A stretch of DNA of 27,013 nt from an uncultured Bacteroidales bacterium (GCA_902768605.1 CACXLY010000040.1:1-27013), one strand, 5' to 3'; shown: positions 1-8,175, numbered from the stretch's first letter. Translations and numbers: made by a program. The notes: generated by a model from the sequence alone, not told the origin.

Positions 1-1
1 G

Positions 2-109
2 AGTGGTAAACGCAGCAAGTTGGCAGAATTGGGTGCGAGTCCTCGCGGCCAGTTGTTGCCGCCTCGCGCGGTGGCATGGGTGTGCAGGGAGTACGGCATT
101 GATTTGTAA
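2..109 (+). CDS. C-terminal end of an unidentified protein (cut by window edge)
   Basis: An open frame enters from the left edge and ends at TAA 107-109, giving 35 residues that finish ...AWVCREYGIDL. The composition (Arg, Pro, Gly and Leu rich) looks like the end of a real protein rather than AT-rich spacer, and the DNA becomes AT-rich straight after the stop. I do not recognise the family and assign no function. Without the upstream part, a chance open frame cannot be excluded. Confidence 0.4.
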   Translation, partial: SGKRSKLAELGASPRGQLLPPRAVAWVCREYGIDL

Positions 110-156
110 AATATCGGGAAGCTGCTGGAATCCAGCGAGTAAAATATAGAATAAAT

Positions 157-319
157 TGAACAAACACTTTGAACATTGTTTTGCGGGACACTTATCCACT
201 TTGGCTATTATATTATATATAATTAATATTATATATAATTAACCAACCTATTTGTTTATTATATATATATGTAGCAAACCCCATATGTCCCGCTAAACAA
301 TGTTCAAAGTGTTTGTTCA
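157..319. repeat. Large inverted repeat with AT-rich loop (MITE-like)
   Basis: The 34-bp arms 157-190 and 286-319 are reverse complements with a single mismatch. The left arm begins TGAACAAACACTTTGAACAT. The 95-bp loop is mostly TA steps (TATTATATATAATTAATATT and similar). There is no coding capacity and I see no target-site duplication at the arm ends. It could be a non-autonomous miniature element, a cruciform-forming site or an unusually large transcript end. Confidence 0.75.
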
Positions 320-603
320 GTTCAAAATTTTGATTATTCGCTGATGAAAAGGCTTAAGTGACACAAAAATCAGCCTGCAAATTCATATTTGTGTGTTGCG
401 GCGGGGAGAATGCGGAGGCGTCCGCACGAGCAGATGCCCTCTATTTCGCCCGCAAATGCCCCTAAAATCGATTTTCTCCCCTTCGGCGGGTAATTTATAG
501 TCCCGGAGCGAGAAACGCGCTCAGAGGGGCCTTAAAACTCGAAATTAAAATTCAAAGAATTTTAACCCCCGATGTTTTATGTCACACTGAAGTAGATTTT
601 ATG

Positions 604-834
604 TCGCACAGATATTAATTTTATATCACACAGAAATCACGGAAATCACAGAAATATATTTATGTCCCGATTGATTTTATGTCACACGGAAACCACGGAA
701 ATCACAGAAAAATATATTTCTGCGAGATTTTAAAGCCAGTCGTTTCCTATGCGAAAAGAATTTTCCGTGATTTCCGTGATTTCTGTGTGATATAAAATTA
801 ATATCTGTGTGATATAAAATTAATATCTGTGTGA
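604..834. repeat. 46-bp inverted repeat plus direct repeats
   Basis: Arms 604-649 and 767-812 are reverse complements over 46 bp with one mismatch. The right arm continues into a second exact copy of its last 22 bp (791-812 and 813-834, TATAAAATTAATATCTGTGT plus GA). Between the arms, 680-718 is another direct copy of the CACGGAAATCACAGAAA motif. The unit also recurs as TTTTATGTCACAC-type motifs at about 574, 598, 620 and 675. It is a nest of one repeat family in both orientations, without coding capacity. Confidence 0.75.
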
Positions 835-1111
835 CAAAATAATATTTTCTGTGCGATATAAAGCAGCGCCCCCGATGCAAAAAATGCCCATTTCATCGAA
901 AGAAATGGCACTCGGTTGCTCGATAGATGTCACGCAAAATTAAAGAAAAATACTGAAAAAATTCTTCCTTTTTCGAATACAGATTACACGGATTGAGAGG
1001 ATTGATGCCTCAAAGAACCTGCCATTTTATCTTGCATAGAAAGCGCGCAAGCCACGGAAGCGATAGGCAATAATATCACTTATGTTCGATGAAAACTAAA
1101 AGGACATATAG

Positions 1112-1990
1112 TCAGAAGGCTTTCCCCTCGCGATACTGTTGGGGCGAAACGCCTGTCTGCAGACGGAAGAACCGACCGAAATGCGACTGGTTCTTAAACC
1201 CCAGCTCGGCTGCGATTTGCTTGACGCTCTTGCTGCTGTCGCGAAGGCTGATTTGCGCAGAACGCACGATTTCATCGCTAATCAGCTGGTTTGCGGTCTT
1301 GCCCGTGAGTCGCTTGCAGACGCTCGAGAAGTACTTCGGGGTGATGCTGAACAGGGCGGCGTACTCGTTGACGTTGAGGTAAGGCTGGGCGGGATCATGA
1401 AGGTGCTGCATGAACTGCCGGAGGATGTTTTCGCCCGAGCTGTAGGTCTGGCGCATCAGTTCTTCGTCCTGAAACTGGTGCATGTCGTGGAGGTCGTAAG
1501 CCATCGAGGCGAAGAGCAGCCGGAGCTTCAATTCCTTGTTCGACGTGTCGGGACAGGAGAGGTGGTTGCGCAGCAAATCGAAGTACAGCCGACAGCGTTT
1601 TACGGCCATTTCATCGACATGAAGTATCTGGTGCGTGGTGGAAAACATCGAGTAGGTCCACTCCATCCTGACCATTTGCGAGAGCTGCGCGACGTATTCC
1701 GGCGAGAGGAAAAGGACGAGGGCATTGAAGTCCATGCTCATCATGCTGCGCTCGAAAATGTTGCGCGGCTTGCAGGTGATGACGTCGCCTGCCTTCAGCT
1801 GGTACGTCACGTCCTCGACGGAGAGTTGCGCCTGCCCATGCGTGATGACTGCAAACAGGAAGCCTTCGATGAGGACATCTGAGATATTGAGGTTGCGCAC
1901 CTCTTCGAAATCGCTGAAGATGGCGATGTGGTCGTTGCAGTGAAAATTGAGTTTGCTATCTACTATAGCCTGAAAGTCGAGTCGCTCCAC
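1112..1990 (-). CDS. AraC-family transcriptional regulator
   Basis: The C-terminal ~100 residues are a typical AraC/XylS double helix-turn-helix domain (YLNVNEYAALFSITPKYFSS, then the signature ending GVSPQQYREG). The N-terminal ~170 residues look like a cupin-type sensing domain (VEDVTYQLKAGDVITCKP). The frame stays open back to an ATG at 2116, but I chose the GTG at 1990 (292 residues). The extra N-terminus would translate a 16-bp microsatellite (2000-2036), and a good minus-strand -7 box (TATCTTTG, 2061-2068) would start transcription downstream of that ATG. The gene diverges from the RND efflux operon starting at 2238, so control of that operon is the natural inference. The inducer is unknown. 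Family call is very safe, start moderately so. Confidence 0.93.
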   Translation of the reverse strand: MERLDFQAIVDSKLNFHCNDHIAIFSDFEEVRNLNISDVLIEGFLFAVITHGQAQLSVEDVTYQLKAGDVITCKPRNIFERSMMSMDFNALVLFLSPEYVAQLSQMVRMEWTYSMFSTTHQILHVDEMAVKRCRLYFDLLRNHLSCPDTSNKELKLRLLFASMAYDLHDMHQFQDEELMRQTYSSGENILRQFMQHLHDPAQPYLNVNEYAALFSITPKYFSSVCKRLTGKTANQLISDEIVRSAQISLRDSSKSVKQIAAELGFKNQSHFGRFFRLQTGVSPQQYREGKAF

Positions 1991-1999
1991 GATGAAATA

Positions 2000-2036
2000 A
2001 AGTTGAAAAGGTGAAAAGTTGAAAAGGTGAAAAAGT
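2000..2036 (-). repeat. 16-bp microsatellite in AraC leader
   Basis: GTTGAAAAGGTGAAAA occurs twice in tandem (2002-2017, 2018-2033) with a partial extension. Read on the minus strand it is the pyrimidine-rich TTTTCACCTTTTCAAC. It lies between the inferred AraC-gene promoter and its GTG start. The same motif reappears at 11865-11895. Confidence 0.8.
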
Positions 2037-2060
2037 GAGGTAATGGTTATGTTTTCGGCA

Positions 2061-2068
2061 CAAAGATA
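2061..2068 (-). promoter_or_regulatory. Predicted -7 box for the AraC-family gene
   Basis: On the minus strand the box reads TATCTTTG, matching the Bacteroidetes -7 consensus TAnnTTTG and identical to the box before mdh in this window. No good TTTG lies 19 bp upstream. Predicted start is near 2054, giving a leader of about 64 nt that contains the microsatellite. Confidence 0.5.
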
Positions 2069-2198
2069 AGGTTTTTCTTTCAGATAATGTGTCCCTTTTA
2101 CCATAATTTTGTCCATTTTCTCCTCTCATGAGCAATATTGTGGAGAAATAGGACAACCTTTGCGCCACTTTTTTACTTATTATATAATGAAAAATGTG

Positions 2199-2206
2199 TA
2201 ATTTTG
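2199..2206 (+). promoter_or_regulatory. Predicted -7 box for the RND efflux operon
   Basis: TAATTTTG fits TAnnTTTG and sits in GTGTAATTTTGCGCC. Nearly the same 15 bases precede rpsU, and the box also precedes the tRNA-tuf cluster and (minus strand) nagB. The -33 region is only T-rich (TTTTTTAC). It is 31 bp ahead of the adaptor start. Confidence 0.65.
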
Positions 2207-2237
2207 CGCCCGAATTAATAAAAACATCACAATACCT

Positions 2238-3278
2238 ATGAATAAACTCAACTGTTTCGCTCTCCTGACCGCCGCCGCGATAGCTGTCGGTTGCGGCAGG
2301 AACGAAAAGAACTATCAGGTGGAGCCGCTGAAGGTTGCCACCGAGACGGTGAGCGCTGGCGCCAGTTCGTTCAAGAAACACTACGTGGGAAAGGTGGAGG
2401 AGGACAGCAGCACGCCGGTCAGCTTCACCGGCATGGGCACCGTCAACCGCGTCTATGTCGAAGAAGGCCAGTACGTCAGAGCCGGTCAACTCATTGCCGA
2501 GATGGACCCCACGCAATGCGAAAACACCCTGCAGGCGGCAAAGGCAACGCTCGACCAGGCGCTCGACGCCCAGCAACGCATGCAGGTGCTGCACGAATCG
2601 CAGTCCATCTCCGACCTCGACTGGGTGAACGTCCAGACGAAAGTGCGGCAGGCGCAATCAAGCCTCGACATAGCAAACAAGGCCCTGAAGGACTGCCGCC
2701 TGCTGGCTCCCTGCAGCGGTATCGTCGGGCTAAAACAGATGGAAAGCGGCATGACGGCACTGCCCTCGCAACCCGTCTGCACCATCCTCGACATCGCAAA
2801 GGTGAAGGTAAAAGTCTCGGTTCCCGAAAAGGAGATTGCCCTCTTCAACCCCATGCGCAGCAGGGGCAAGGGCGTTACCGTCTCGGCCGAGGCGCTTGGC
2901 GGCAAGACATTCCGCAGCAACCACTTCGTTCGCGACGTGCAGGGCGACGTCATGACGCATACCTATGATGTGCGTTTCACGGTCCTCAACCCCGGCCTCG
3001 AGCTGCTTCCCGGCATGGTGGTGAACGTCACGACCGATGCGGATGACGGTAACGGCGGAGGGGCGACGATGACGCTTCCCGTCCGCAGCATCCAGCAAAG
3101 CGCCGACGGCCGCCAGTTCGTATGGCTCGCCAAGGGAGGAAAGGCCACGCGTCAGCCCGTCGAGACAGGCGAGGCAGAAGGCGACCGCATCGTCGTCCTG
3201 TCGGGCCTGAAGGAGGGCGACAAGGTCATCGTGGAAGGTTATCAGAAGGTCAGCGAGAACTCCGAGATTAAGGAATGA
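2238..3278 (+). CDS. RND efflux periplasmic adaptor (membrane fusion lipoprotein)
   Basis: This 346-residue protein joins an inner-membrane RND pump to an outer-membrane channel. The N-terminus is a lipoprotein signal with lipobox AVGC (Cys19). A biotinyl-lipoyl half (VNRVYVEEGQYVRAGQLIAE, about 72-91) is followed by a helical hairpin (about 95-145), the second lipoyl half (APCSGIVGLKQMESGM) and a beta-barrel/membrane-proximal region ending GLKEGDKVIVEGYQKV. This is the usual HlyD/AcrA order and size. It is first in a three-gene operon, 39 bp before the pump gene, opposite the AraC-family gene. The substrate cannot be read from the sequence. Confidence 0.95.
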   Translation: MNKLNCFALLTAAAIAVGCGRNEKNYQVEPLKVATETVSAGASSFKKHYVGKVEEDSSTPVSFTGMGTVNRVYVEEGQYVRAGQLIAEMDPTQCENTLQAAKATLDQALDAQQRMQVLHESQSISDLDWVNVQTKVRQAQSSLDIANKALKDCRLLAPCSGIVGLKQMESGMTALPSQPVCTILDIAKVKVKVSVPEKEIALFNPMRSRGKGVTVSAEALGGKTFRSNHFVRDVQGDVMTHTYDVRFTVLNPGLELLPGMVVNVTTDADDGNGGGATMTLPVRSIQQSADGRQFVWLAKGGKATRQPVETGEAEGDRIVVLSGLKEGDKVIVEGYQKVSENSEIKE

Positions 3279-3317
3279 ATAAGGCGCTCCCGAAACGTCA
3301 ACTATCAACTCTGAATT

Positions 3318-6300
3318 ATGAACTCTGAACTGAAAAAGCATTGGGCTGCGTGGCCTCTCGAGAACTGGGGCATCACGGCGCTCATCACCACGATATTGCT
3401 CGCCTTCGGCTTCTACGGCCTCGTGCAGATGTCGAAGGACGAGTTCCCGCCGTTCACGATACGAATGGGCGTCGTCGTCGCCGTCATGCCAGGCGCGACA
3501 AGCGAAGAAATCGAGGCCCAGGTGGCACGGCCGCTGGAACGCTACATCTTCACTTTCAAGGAGGTGGACCGCTCGAAGACGACCACGCAGAGCATGAACG
3601 GCTTGTGCTTCATGAAGGTCTATTTCGACCCGCGCCTCAAGAACCTCGCGCCGATATGGAACAAGGTGAAACATGGCGTCAACGCCTACAAAAGCCAGTT
3701 GCCGGGCGGCGTCGTGGCGCTGATTGTAAAGGACGACTTCGGCGACGCGTCGGCCCTGCTCATAACGTTGGAGAGCAACGAGCGCTCCTATCGCGAACTG
3801 CAGGAATACAGCGACGAGCTGGCCGACCGATTGCGCCGCGTCAAGAGCGTCAGCAATGTCCGCCAGTACGGCGAGAAGAAGGAGCAGATAAGCATCTACG
3901 TGGACCGCGAACGCCTTGCCGCCTATGGCATCGGGCAGGCCGCCCTGATGAACGCGCTCTCCAATGAGGGCCTCACGACCATGAGCGGCGCCGTCAGCTC
4001 TGCCTCCACGAACATTCCCCTGCACCTTGCCACGACGCGCCATTCGGAACGCGAGGTGATGGACCACATCATCTTCTCCGACGCCACGGGCAAAGTGGTG
4101 CGTGTTCGCGACATTGCCGACGTGAAACGCGAATACGACACGAGCGACAGCTACATCGAGAGCAACGGGAAGCGATGCGTCCTGCTCTCGCTCGAGATGA
4201 CCGAGGGCAACAACATTGTGCATTACGGCGAAGAGGTCAACCGCATCATCGAGCAGTTCCGGCGCGACTACCTGCCCAGCGACGTCGATGTGCTCCGCAT
4301 CACCGACCAGCCGAAAGTGGTGGAGGCGAGCGTCGAGGACTTTCTCGTCAACCTTATCGAGTCGATGGTCGTCATCATCCTCGTCATGATGATACTCTTC
4401 CCGCTCAGAAGCGCCATCGTGGCCGCCATCACCATCCCGCTCTCCACGTTCATCAGCGTCGGCATCATGTACATTCTGGGCATTCCTCTCAACATCATCA
4501 CGTTGGCCTCGCTCATCGTGGTGCTTGGCATGATAGTGGACAACAGCATCGTGGTCATCGACGGCTACCTCGAATACCTTGGAAACGGGATGGAGAGGAA
4601 GGAAGCCGCCGTCATGTCGGTCAAGCAGTACTTCATGCCGATGCTTTTGGCGACGGTCTGCATCTGCGCCATCTTCTATCCCATCCTCTTTACCATGACG
4701 GGCGAGGCGGGCGACGTCATCGGCTTCTTCCCCGCCACCATCACCATCTGCCTGATGGTCAGCCTGATTGTGGCCGCCTGCATCATCCCTGCCCTCAACG
4801 TGCGCCTCATCAAGAAAGTGCAGGAGCGGAAGCCCGGCAAGCGCAGCATCACGGATCGCGTGCAGTTCTATTACTATAAGGTATTGAGGTGGACGTTCCG
4901 ACATCCATGGCTGACGATATGCAGCAGCGTCGTGCTGGTCGTCCTCACCTCCCTCATCTTCCCGACGCTCAAGCTCCGTCAGTTCCCCTTCGCCGACCGC
5001 AACCAGTTCGCCTGCGAGGTCTATCTGCCGCAAGGCGCAGGACTGGACGAGACGCGAGCCATCACGGAAGCCCTCCGCGACTCGCTCTCGAAGGATGACC
5101 GCGTCACGAGCGTCACCACCTTCATGGGCTGCAGCTCGCCCCGATTCCAGGTGAGCTACGAGCCGCAGCTGGGCGGCAAGAATTTCGCACAGCTCATCAT
5201 CAACACGAAGAGCATAGAGACGACGTTCGAGATGCTGAATGAATACGCGCCCCGCCTGAGCAACTTCTGGCCGGGGGCATACGTGCGCTTCAAGCAGATG
5301 GACTATCTGCCCGTCCCGACCTACGAATACCGCTTCTACGGCAACGACCTCGACAGCATCGAGCTTGCTGCCGAGCGGCTCATGAGGCGGATGCGCGAGA
5401 TGCCCGAGCTGGAATGGGTGCACACCGACTACGACCAGCCCTCACCCATCGTTGATGTCAAGCTCGACCCCGTTACGGCTCCGCAACTCGGCATCACTCG
5501 TACGATGGCTGAGCTGCAGCTCGCTCTGCAGACGGGCAAGACGAAGGTGGCAACCATTTGGGAGGGCAACTACGAAGTGCCCGTCGTGCTGCGCGATAAG
5601 CAGGCCGAGCAGATGCAGATTGGCGACATCGGGAATCTCTACCTCACCCCCATGGCCCAGCCGCTCAGCAGCATTCCCTTGCGGCAAGTGGCTGACGTCA
5701 AGACGCGATGGCTGCCCACAAATATCATCCACCGAAACGGCGAGCGCTGCATCACCGTAACGGCGGAGAACAAGCGCGGTGTCTTGGCCGCAAAGGTGCA
5801 GAACCGCATCAAGAGCATCCTCGAAGGGGACTTCCCGCTGCCTGCTGGCGTACGTGCCGAGATAGGCGGCGAACCCGAGAAGAACCTCGAGACGGTGCCC
5901 GAAGTGGCACTTGGCATCGGCATCGCGCTGGTAATTATCTTCTTCTTCCTGCTCTTCAATTTCCGCAGGTTCGGTCTGACCGGCATCTGCATGGCATCCA
6001 TCGCGCTCTCCCTTCCCGGAGCCATGATTGGACTGGGCATTGCCGACATCACGCTCGGACTGACCAGTCTCTTCGGCTTTATCACGCTAATGGGCATCAT
6101 CATGCGCAACGAGATACTCATCTTCGAGCATGCCGACCAGAAGATTGCTGAGGGTAAGCCCGTGCGCGAAGCCGCCTTCGATGCTGGCCGCCGCCGCATG
6201 GTGCCCATCTTCCTGACGACTGCCACGACTGCTGTCGGCGTGATTCCCATGATACTGGGCAAGTCGTCGTTCTGGATGCCCGTCGGCATCACCATTTTCG

Positions 6301-6386
6301 CCGGAGGCATCGGCACGCTCATCCTTGTCGTCACCGTGTTGCCGGTCGTCTATTGGAAACTAATGAACAATAAAAAATCACGATGA
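3318..6386 (+). CDS. RND efflux pump, inner-membrane permease (AcrB/HAE1-like)
   Basis: This 1022-residue protein is full length for the AcrB-type family. It has one N-terminal membrane helix (ITALITTILLAFGFYGLV), a large periplasmic loop (PGATSEEIEAQVARPLE), a membrane block from about 340 to 500, a second helix and loop, and a final block from about 885. Relay positions compared with AcrB: Asp407 is kept (D408 here), Asp408 is replaced by Asn (N409), Lys940 is Arg (R930), and Arg971 and Thr978 are kept (R960, T967). The stop overlaps the channel gene start by four bases (ATGA), so translation is probably coupled. Whether it is proton-driven like AcrB is open. Confidence 0.96.
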   Translation: MNSELKKHWAAWPLENWGITALITTILLAFGFYGLVQMSKDEFPPFTIRMGVVVAVMPGATSEEIEAQVARPLERYIFTFKEVDRSKTTTQSMNGLCFMKVYFDPRLKNLAPIWNKVKHGVNAYKSQLPGGVVALIVKDDFGDASALLITLESNERSYRELQEYSDELADRLRRVKSVSNVRQYGEKKEQISIYVDRERLAAYGIGQAALMNALSNEGLTTMSGAVSSASTNIPLHLATTRHSEREVMDHIIFSDATGKVVRVRDIADVKREYDTSDSYIESNGKRCVLLSLEMTEGNNIVHYGEEVNRIIEQFRRDYLPSDVDVLRITDQPKVVEASVEDFLVNLIESMVVIILVMMILFPLRSAIVAAITIPLSTFISVGIMYILGIPLNIITLASLIVVLGMIVDNSIVVIDGYLEYLGNGMERKEAAVMSVKQYFMPMLLATVCICAIFYPILFTMTGEAGDVIGFFPATITICLMVSLIVAACIIPALNVRLIKKVQERKPGKRSITDRVQFYYYKVLRWTFRHPWLTICSSVVLVVLTSLIFPTLKLRQFPFADRNQFACEVYLPQGAGLDETRAITEALRDSLSKDDRVTSVTTFMGCSSPRFQVSYEPQLGGKNFAQLIINTKSIETTFEMLNEYAPRLSNFWPGAYVRFKQMDYLPVPTYEYRFYGNDLDSIELAAERLMRRMREMPELEWVHTDYDQPSPIVDVKLDPVTAPQLGITRTMAELQLALQTGKTKVATIWEGNYEVPVVLRDKQAEQMQIGDIGNLYLTPMAQPLSSIPLRQVADVKTRWLPTNIIHRNGERCITVTAENKRGVLAAKVQNRIKSILEGDFPLPAGVRAEIGGEPEKNLETVPEVALGIGIALVIIFFFLLFNFRRFGLTGICMASIALSLPGAMIGLGIADITLGLTSLFGFITLMGIIMRNEILIFEHADQKIAEGKPVREAAFDAGRRRMVPIFLTTATTAVGVIPMILGKSSFWMPVGITIFAGGIGTLILVVTVLPVVYWKLMNNKKSR

Positions 6387-7780
6387 AACCGCGCTTTTTC
6401 TTTATTTCCTGCTCTCTGATTGCCTTCCTCTCGGCTTCAGCATCAAGCCGCCAATCGGATGAAGTCACCTCCCCGCGAGGGGGGCTGATGACCCTCGAAC
6501 AATGCCTCGAACGCGCTCGCCAGAACAACTACGAGCTGCGCGATGCTGCCCTCGAGATTGAAGCGGCTTCGGAGCAGAAACGCGAAGCCTTCACGAACTA
6601 CTTTCCACGCATCAGCGCAAACGTCCTCGCGTTCAAATTATTCGATGAAATGGTCAAAATTGAGGGCACTTACCCTCAGGAGATAGCGGCGCTGAGCCAG
6701 CAGTTCATCCCCCTCATCGGCATGCCGTTCAGCGTCTCGGAGTTCGACCGCGCCTATGCCGTTTCGGCCACGCTCGTGCAGCCGCTCTATCATGGCGGAC
6801 AGATTGTTAACGGCAACAAGCTCGCCAAGATACAGGAGGACGTGATGACGCTCAAGCAGCAACTCACCGAAAAGGAGGTGCTGCAAAAGGTGACGGAATG
6901 CTACTGGCAATTGGCGCAGGTGCGCTATAACCTCAGTACCATCGAGGCTGCCGAGAAGCAGCTGGATGCGGTGATGACGCAGGTGGAGAACTTCCTCAAG
7001 GCGGGCGTCACCACCAAGAATGCGCAGCTGCAAGTACGTCTTCGCCAGCAGGAACTCTCGTCGGCCCGCCTCAAACTCGAGAATGCCGACCACGTCCTGC
7101 GGCTCTTGCTCGCCCAGCAGATAGGCATCGCGCCGGCCGAAGCGGACAAGGGTTTCGACATCATCCTGGAGGACAAGCCCGTGGAGCAACCCATCGAAGT
7201 GGGCGGCGGGGCATTGTCGCTCTCGCCCGACCATCGCGAAGAACTGCAATTGCTGGGCAAGGCGGTCGAGGCTCAAAGCCTTCAGGTCAAGATGGAGCGC
7301 GGCAAGCTTCTGCCTCATCTGGCTGCCGGGTTGGGCGGCTATCATACGGGGCTCGGAGGTTTCTCCCAGCAGGCCAAGCAGTATGCGCCGTCGAGCATGA
7401 ACAACGGGCTGGTTTTCGGCACGCTCTCCATCCCCATCAGCGACTGGTGGGGCGGCAGTCATGCGATGAAACGGCAGAAAATCAAACTTCAACAGACCAT
7501 CGAGCAGCGGGAGAATGCGCGCCAGATGTTGCAGATTGACATCGAACGCGCCTGGACGAACGTGCAGGAAGCCTACAAGCAAACGCAGATAGCGCAAGCG
7601 AGCTGCGAGCAGGCCGCTGAGAATCTCCGCATGACGTCCGACCAGTACCGCATGAGCACCTGCACGCTTACCGACCTGCTCGATGCCGAAACGCTGAACC
7701 GTCGCGCCCAGAACGACCTCGCCCAAGCCAAGGCGAACTATCAGATTGCCCTTGCCGACTACCGCCGCAAAGCACTCTGA
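6383..7780 (+). CDS. TolC-family outer-membrane efflux channel
   Basis: This 465-residue protein has a signal peptide (MKPRFFFISCSLIAFLSASA) and the tandem outer-membrane efflux (OEP) halves of TolC proteins. The first opens LTLEQCLERARQNN-like at about 33 and contains long amphipathic helices (about 140-250). The second has the SIPISDWWGGSHAMKR strand-helix junction and a closing helix ending NRRAQNDLAQAKANYQIALA. It overlaps the pump gene by four bases and ends the operon. It should form the trimeric channel completing export to the medium. No terminator with a T tract is obvious. A 22-bp tandem array begins 50 bp after the stop. Confidence 0.95.
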   Translation: MKPRFFFISCSLIAFLSASASSRQSDEVTSPRGGLMTLEQCLERARQNNYELRDAALEIEAASEQKREAFTNYFPRISANVLAFKLFDEMVKIEGTYPQEIAALSQQFIPLIGMPFSVSEFDRAYAVSATLVQPLYHGGQIVNGNKLAKIQEDVMTLKQQLTEKEVLQKVTECYWQLAQVRYNLSTIEAAEKQLDAVMTQVENFLKAGVTTKNAQLQVRLRQQELSSARLKLENADHVLRLLLAQQIGIAPAEADKGFDIILEDKPVEQPIEVGGGALSLSPDHREELQLLGKAVEAQSLQVKMERGKLLPHLAAGLGGYHTGLGGFSQQAKQYAPSSMNNGLVFGTLSIPISDWWGGSHAMKRQKIKLQQTIEQRENARQMLQIDIERAWTNVQEAYKQTQIAQASCEQAAENLRMTSDQYRMSTCTLTDLLDAETLNRRAQNDLAQAKANYQIALADYRRKAL

Positions 7781-7830
7781 GAAACGCTATCCCGAGGTTT
7801 TCAATCAGGAAATCCTTCGTAAAGGGATGT

Positions 7831-7940
7831 CCAACGCTACAGCAAGGAACAGCCAACGCCACAGCAAGGAATGGCCAATGCTACAGCAAGGAACAGCCAA
7901 CGCTACAGCAAGGAACAGCCGACGCTACGTGAAGGATTAT
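7831..7940. repeat. 22-bp tandem array, five units
   Basis: Five head-to-tail 22-bp units start at 7831, 7853, 7875, 7897 and 7919. The core is CGCTACAGCAAGGAACAG preceded by CCAA. Units 1 and 4 are identical, units 2 and 3 differ at a few bases, and unit 5 is degenerate. Because 22 is not a multiple of three, the apparent reading frame through it is not a repeat protein. There are no spacers, so it is not a CRISPR array. Related 22-bp-period repeats occur at 14838-14878 and 23266-23331. Confidence 0.85.
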
Positions 7941-7966
7941 TCAAAGTCATTGCTGTCCGGGGAAAA

Positions 7967-8175
7967 GCACCGAAGGTGCGAAAGACCATAGACGGGGGTG
8001 ATAACCCCTGGGACAAGTAAGCCTAACAATAGTAAGCCCTAAAGGGGCGACAGAATTTAGAACTTGATTAATAACAACTTGCTTATGTCTCTGTCGCCCC
8101 TTTAGGGCTTTCTCTATCGTCGCAACATTACCGGGGGTTAACACCCCCGTCTGTGGTCTTTCGTCTCTTCGAGAC
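7967..8175. repeat. 209-bp composite palindromic element
   Basis: Nested symmetrical parts, from outside in, are: small hairpins GCACC-GAA-GGTGC (7967-7979) and GTCTC-TTC-GAGAC (8163-8175); 21-bp arms 7979-7999 and 8143-8163 with one mismatch; and perfect 20-bp arms 8035-8054 and 8090-8109 (AGCCCTAAAGGGGCGACAGA). The centre, 8055-8089, is AT-rich. It carries no gene. Dispersed repeats with AGCCCT..AGGGGCGACAG palindromes are, from memory, common in Bacteroidetes spacers. Mobility is inferred only. Confidence 0.8.

Larger units (their letters stand above)
110..1111. other. 1-kb noncoding spacer rich in inverted repeats
   Basis: No convincing gene lies here. The stretch holds two large inverted-repeat structures (157-319 and 604-834, listed separately). 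It also holds smaller hairpins: GCGGA/TCCGC at 412-425, GGGGAGAA 403-410 against TTCTCCCC 474-481, and TTAAAATTC/GAATTTTAA at 545-565. The last is a possible terminator-like stem but has no clear T tract. The apparent reading frame over 677-880 is only translated repeat sequence (many His, Arg and Phe from ATTTC/CACAGA units). The part from about 870 to 1111, next to the 3' end of the AraC gene, shows nothing I can name. Confidence 0.6.

Noticed and set aside
677..880. Small minus-strand protein
   Set aside because: The translation consists of repeated FISHRN/HRKR-like segments from the inverted repeats, with no start context.
2730..5423. Long minus-strand open frame of 897 codons opposite the RND operon
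   Set aside because: It is a shadow of the high-GC coding strand (rich in His, Asp, Arg, Val), while the plus strand has unambiguous MFP and RND motifs.
6638..7726. Minus-strand frame opposite TolC
   Set aside because: Shadow frame; the plus strand encodes a clear OEP-type channel.
7831..7940. CRISPR array or plasmid-type iterons
   Set aside because: Units are contiguous with no spacers and no cas genes are near. 22 bp is an iteron-like length, but there is no replication initiator gene or origin-like context.
7746..7991. Open frame of 81 codons over the 22-bp array
   Set aside because: Its repeat period is 22 bp, so the frame changes each unit, it overlaps the TolC gene end, and the composition is that of translated repeat DNA.
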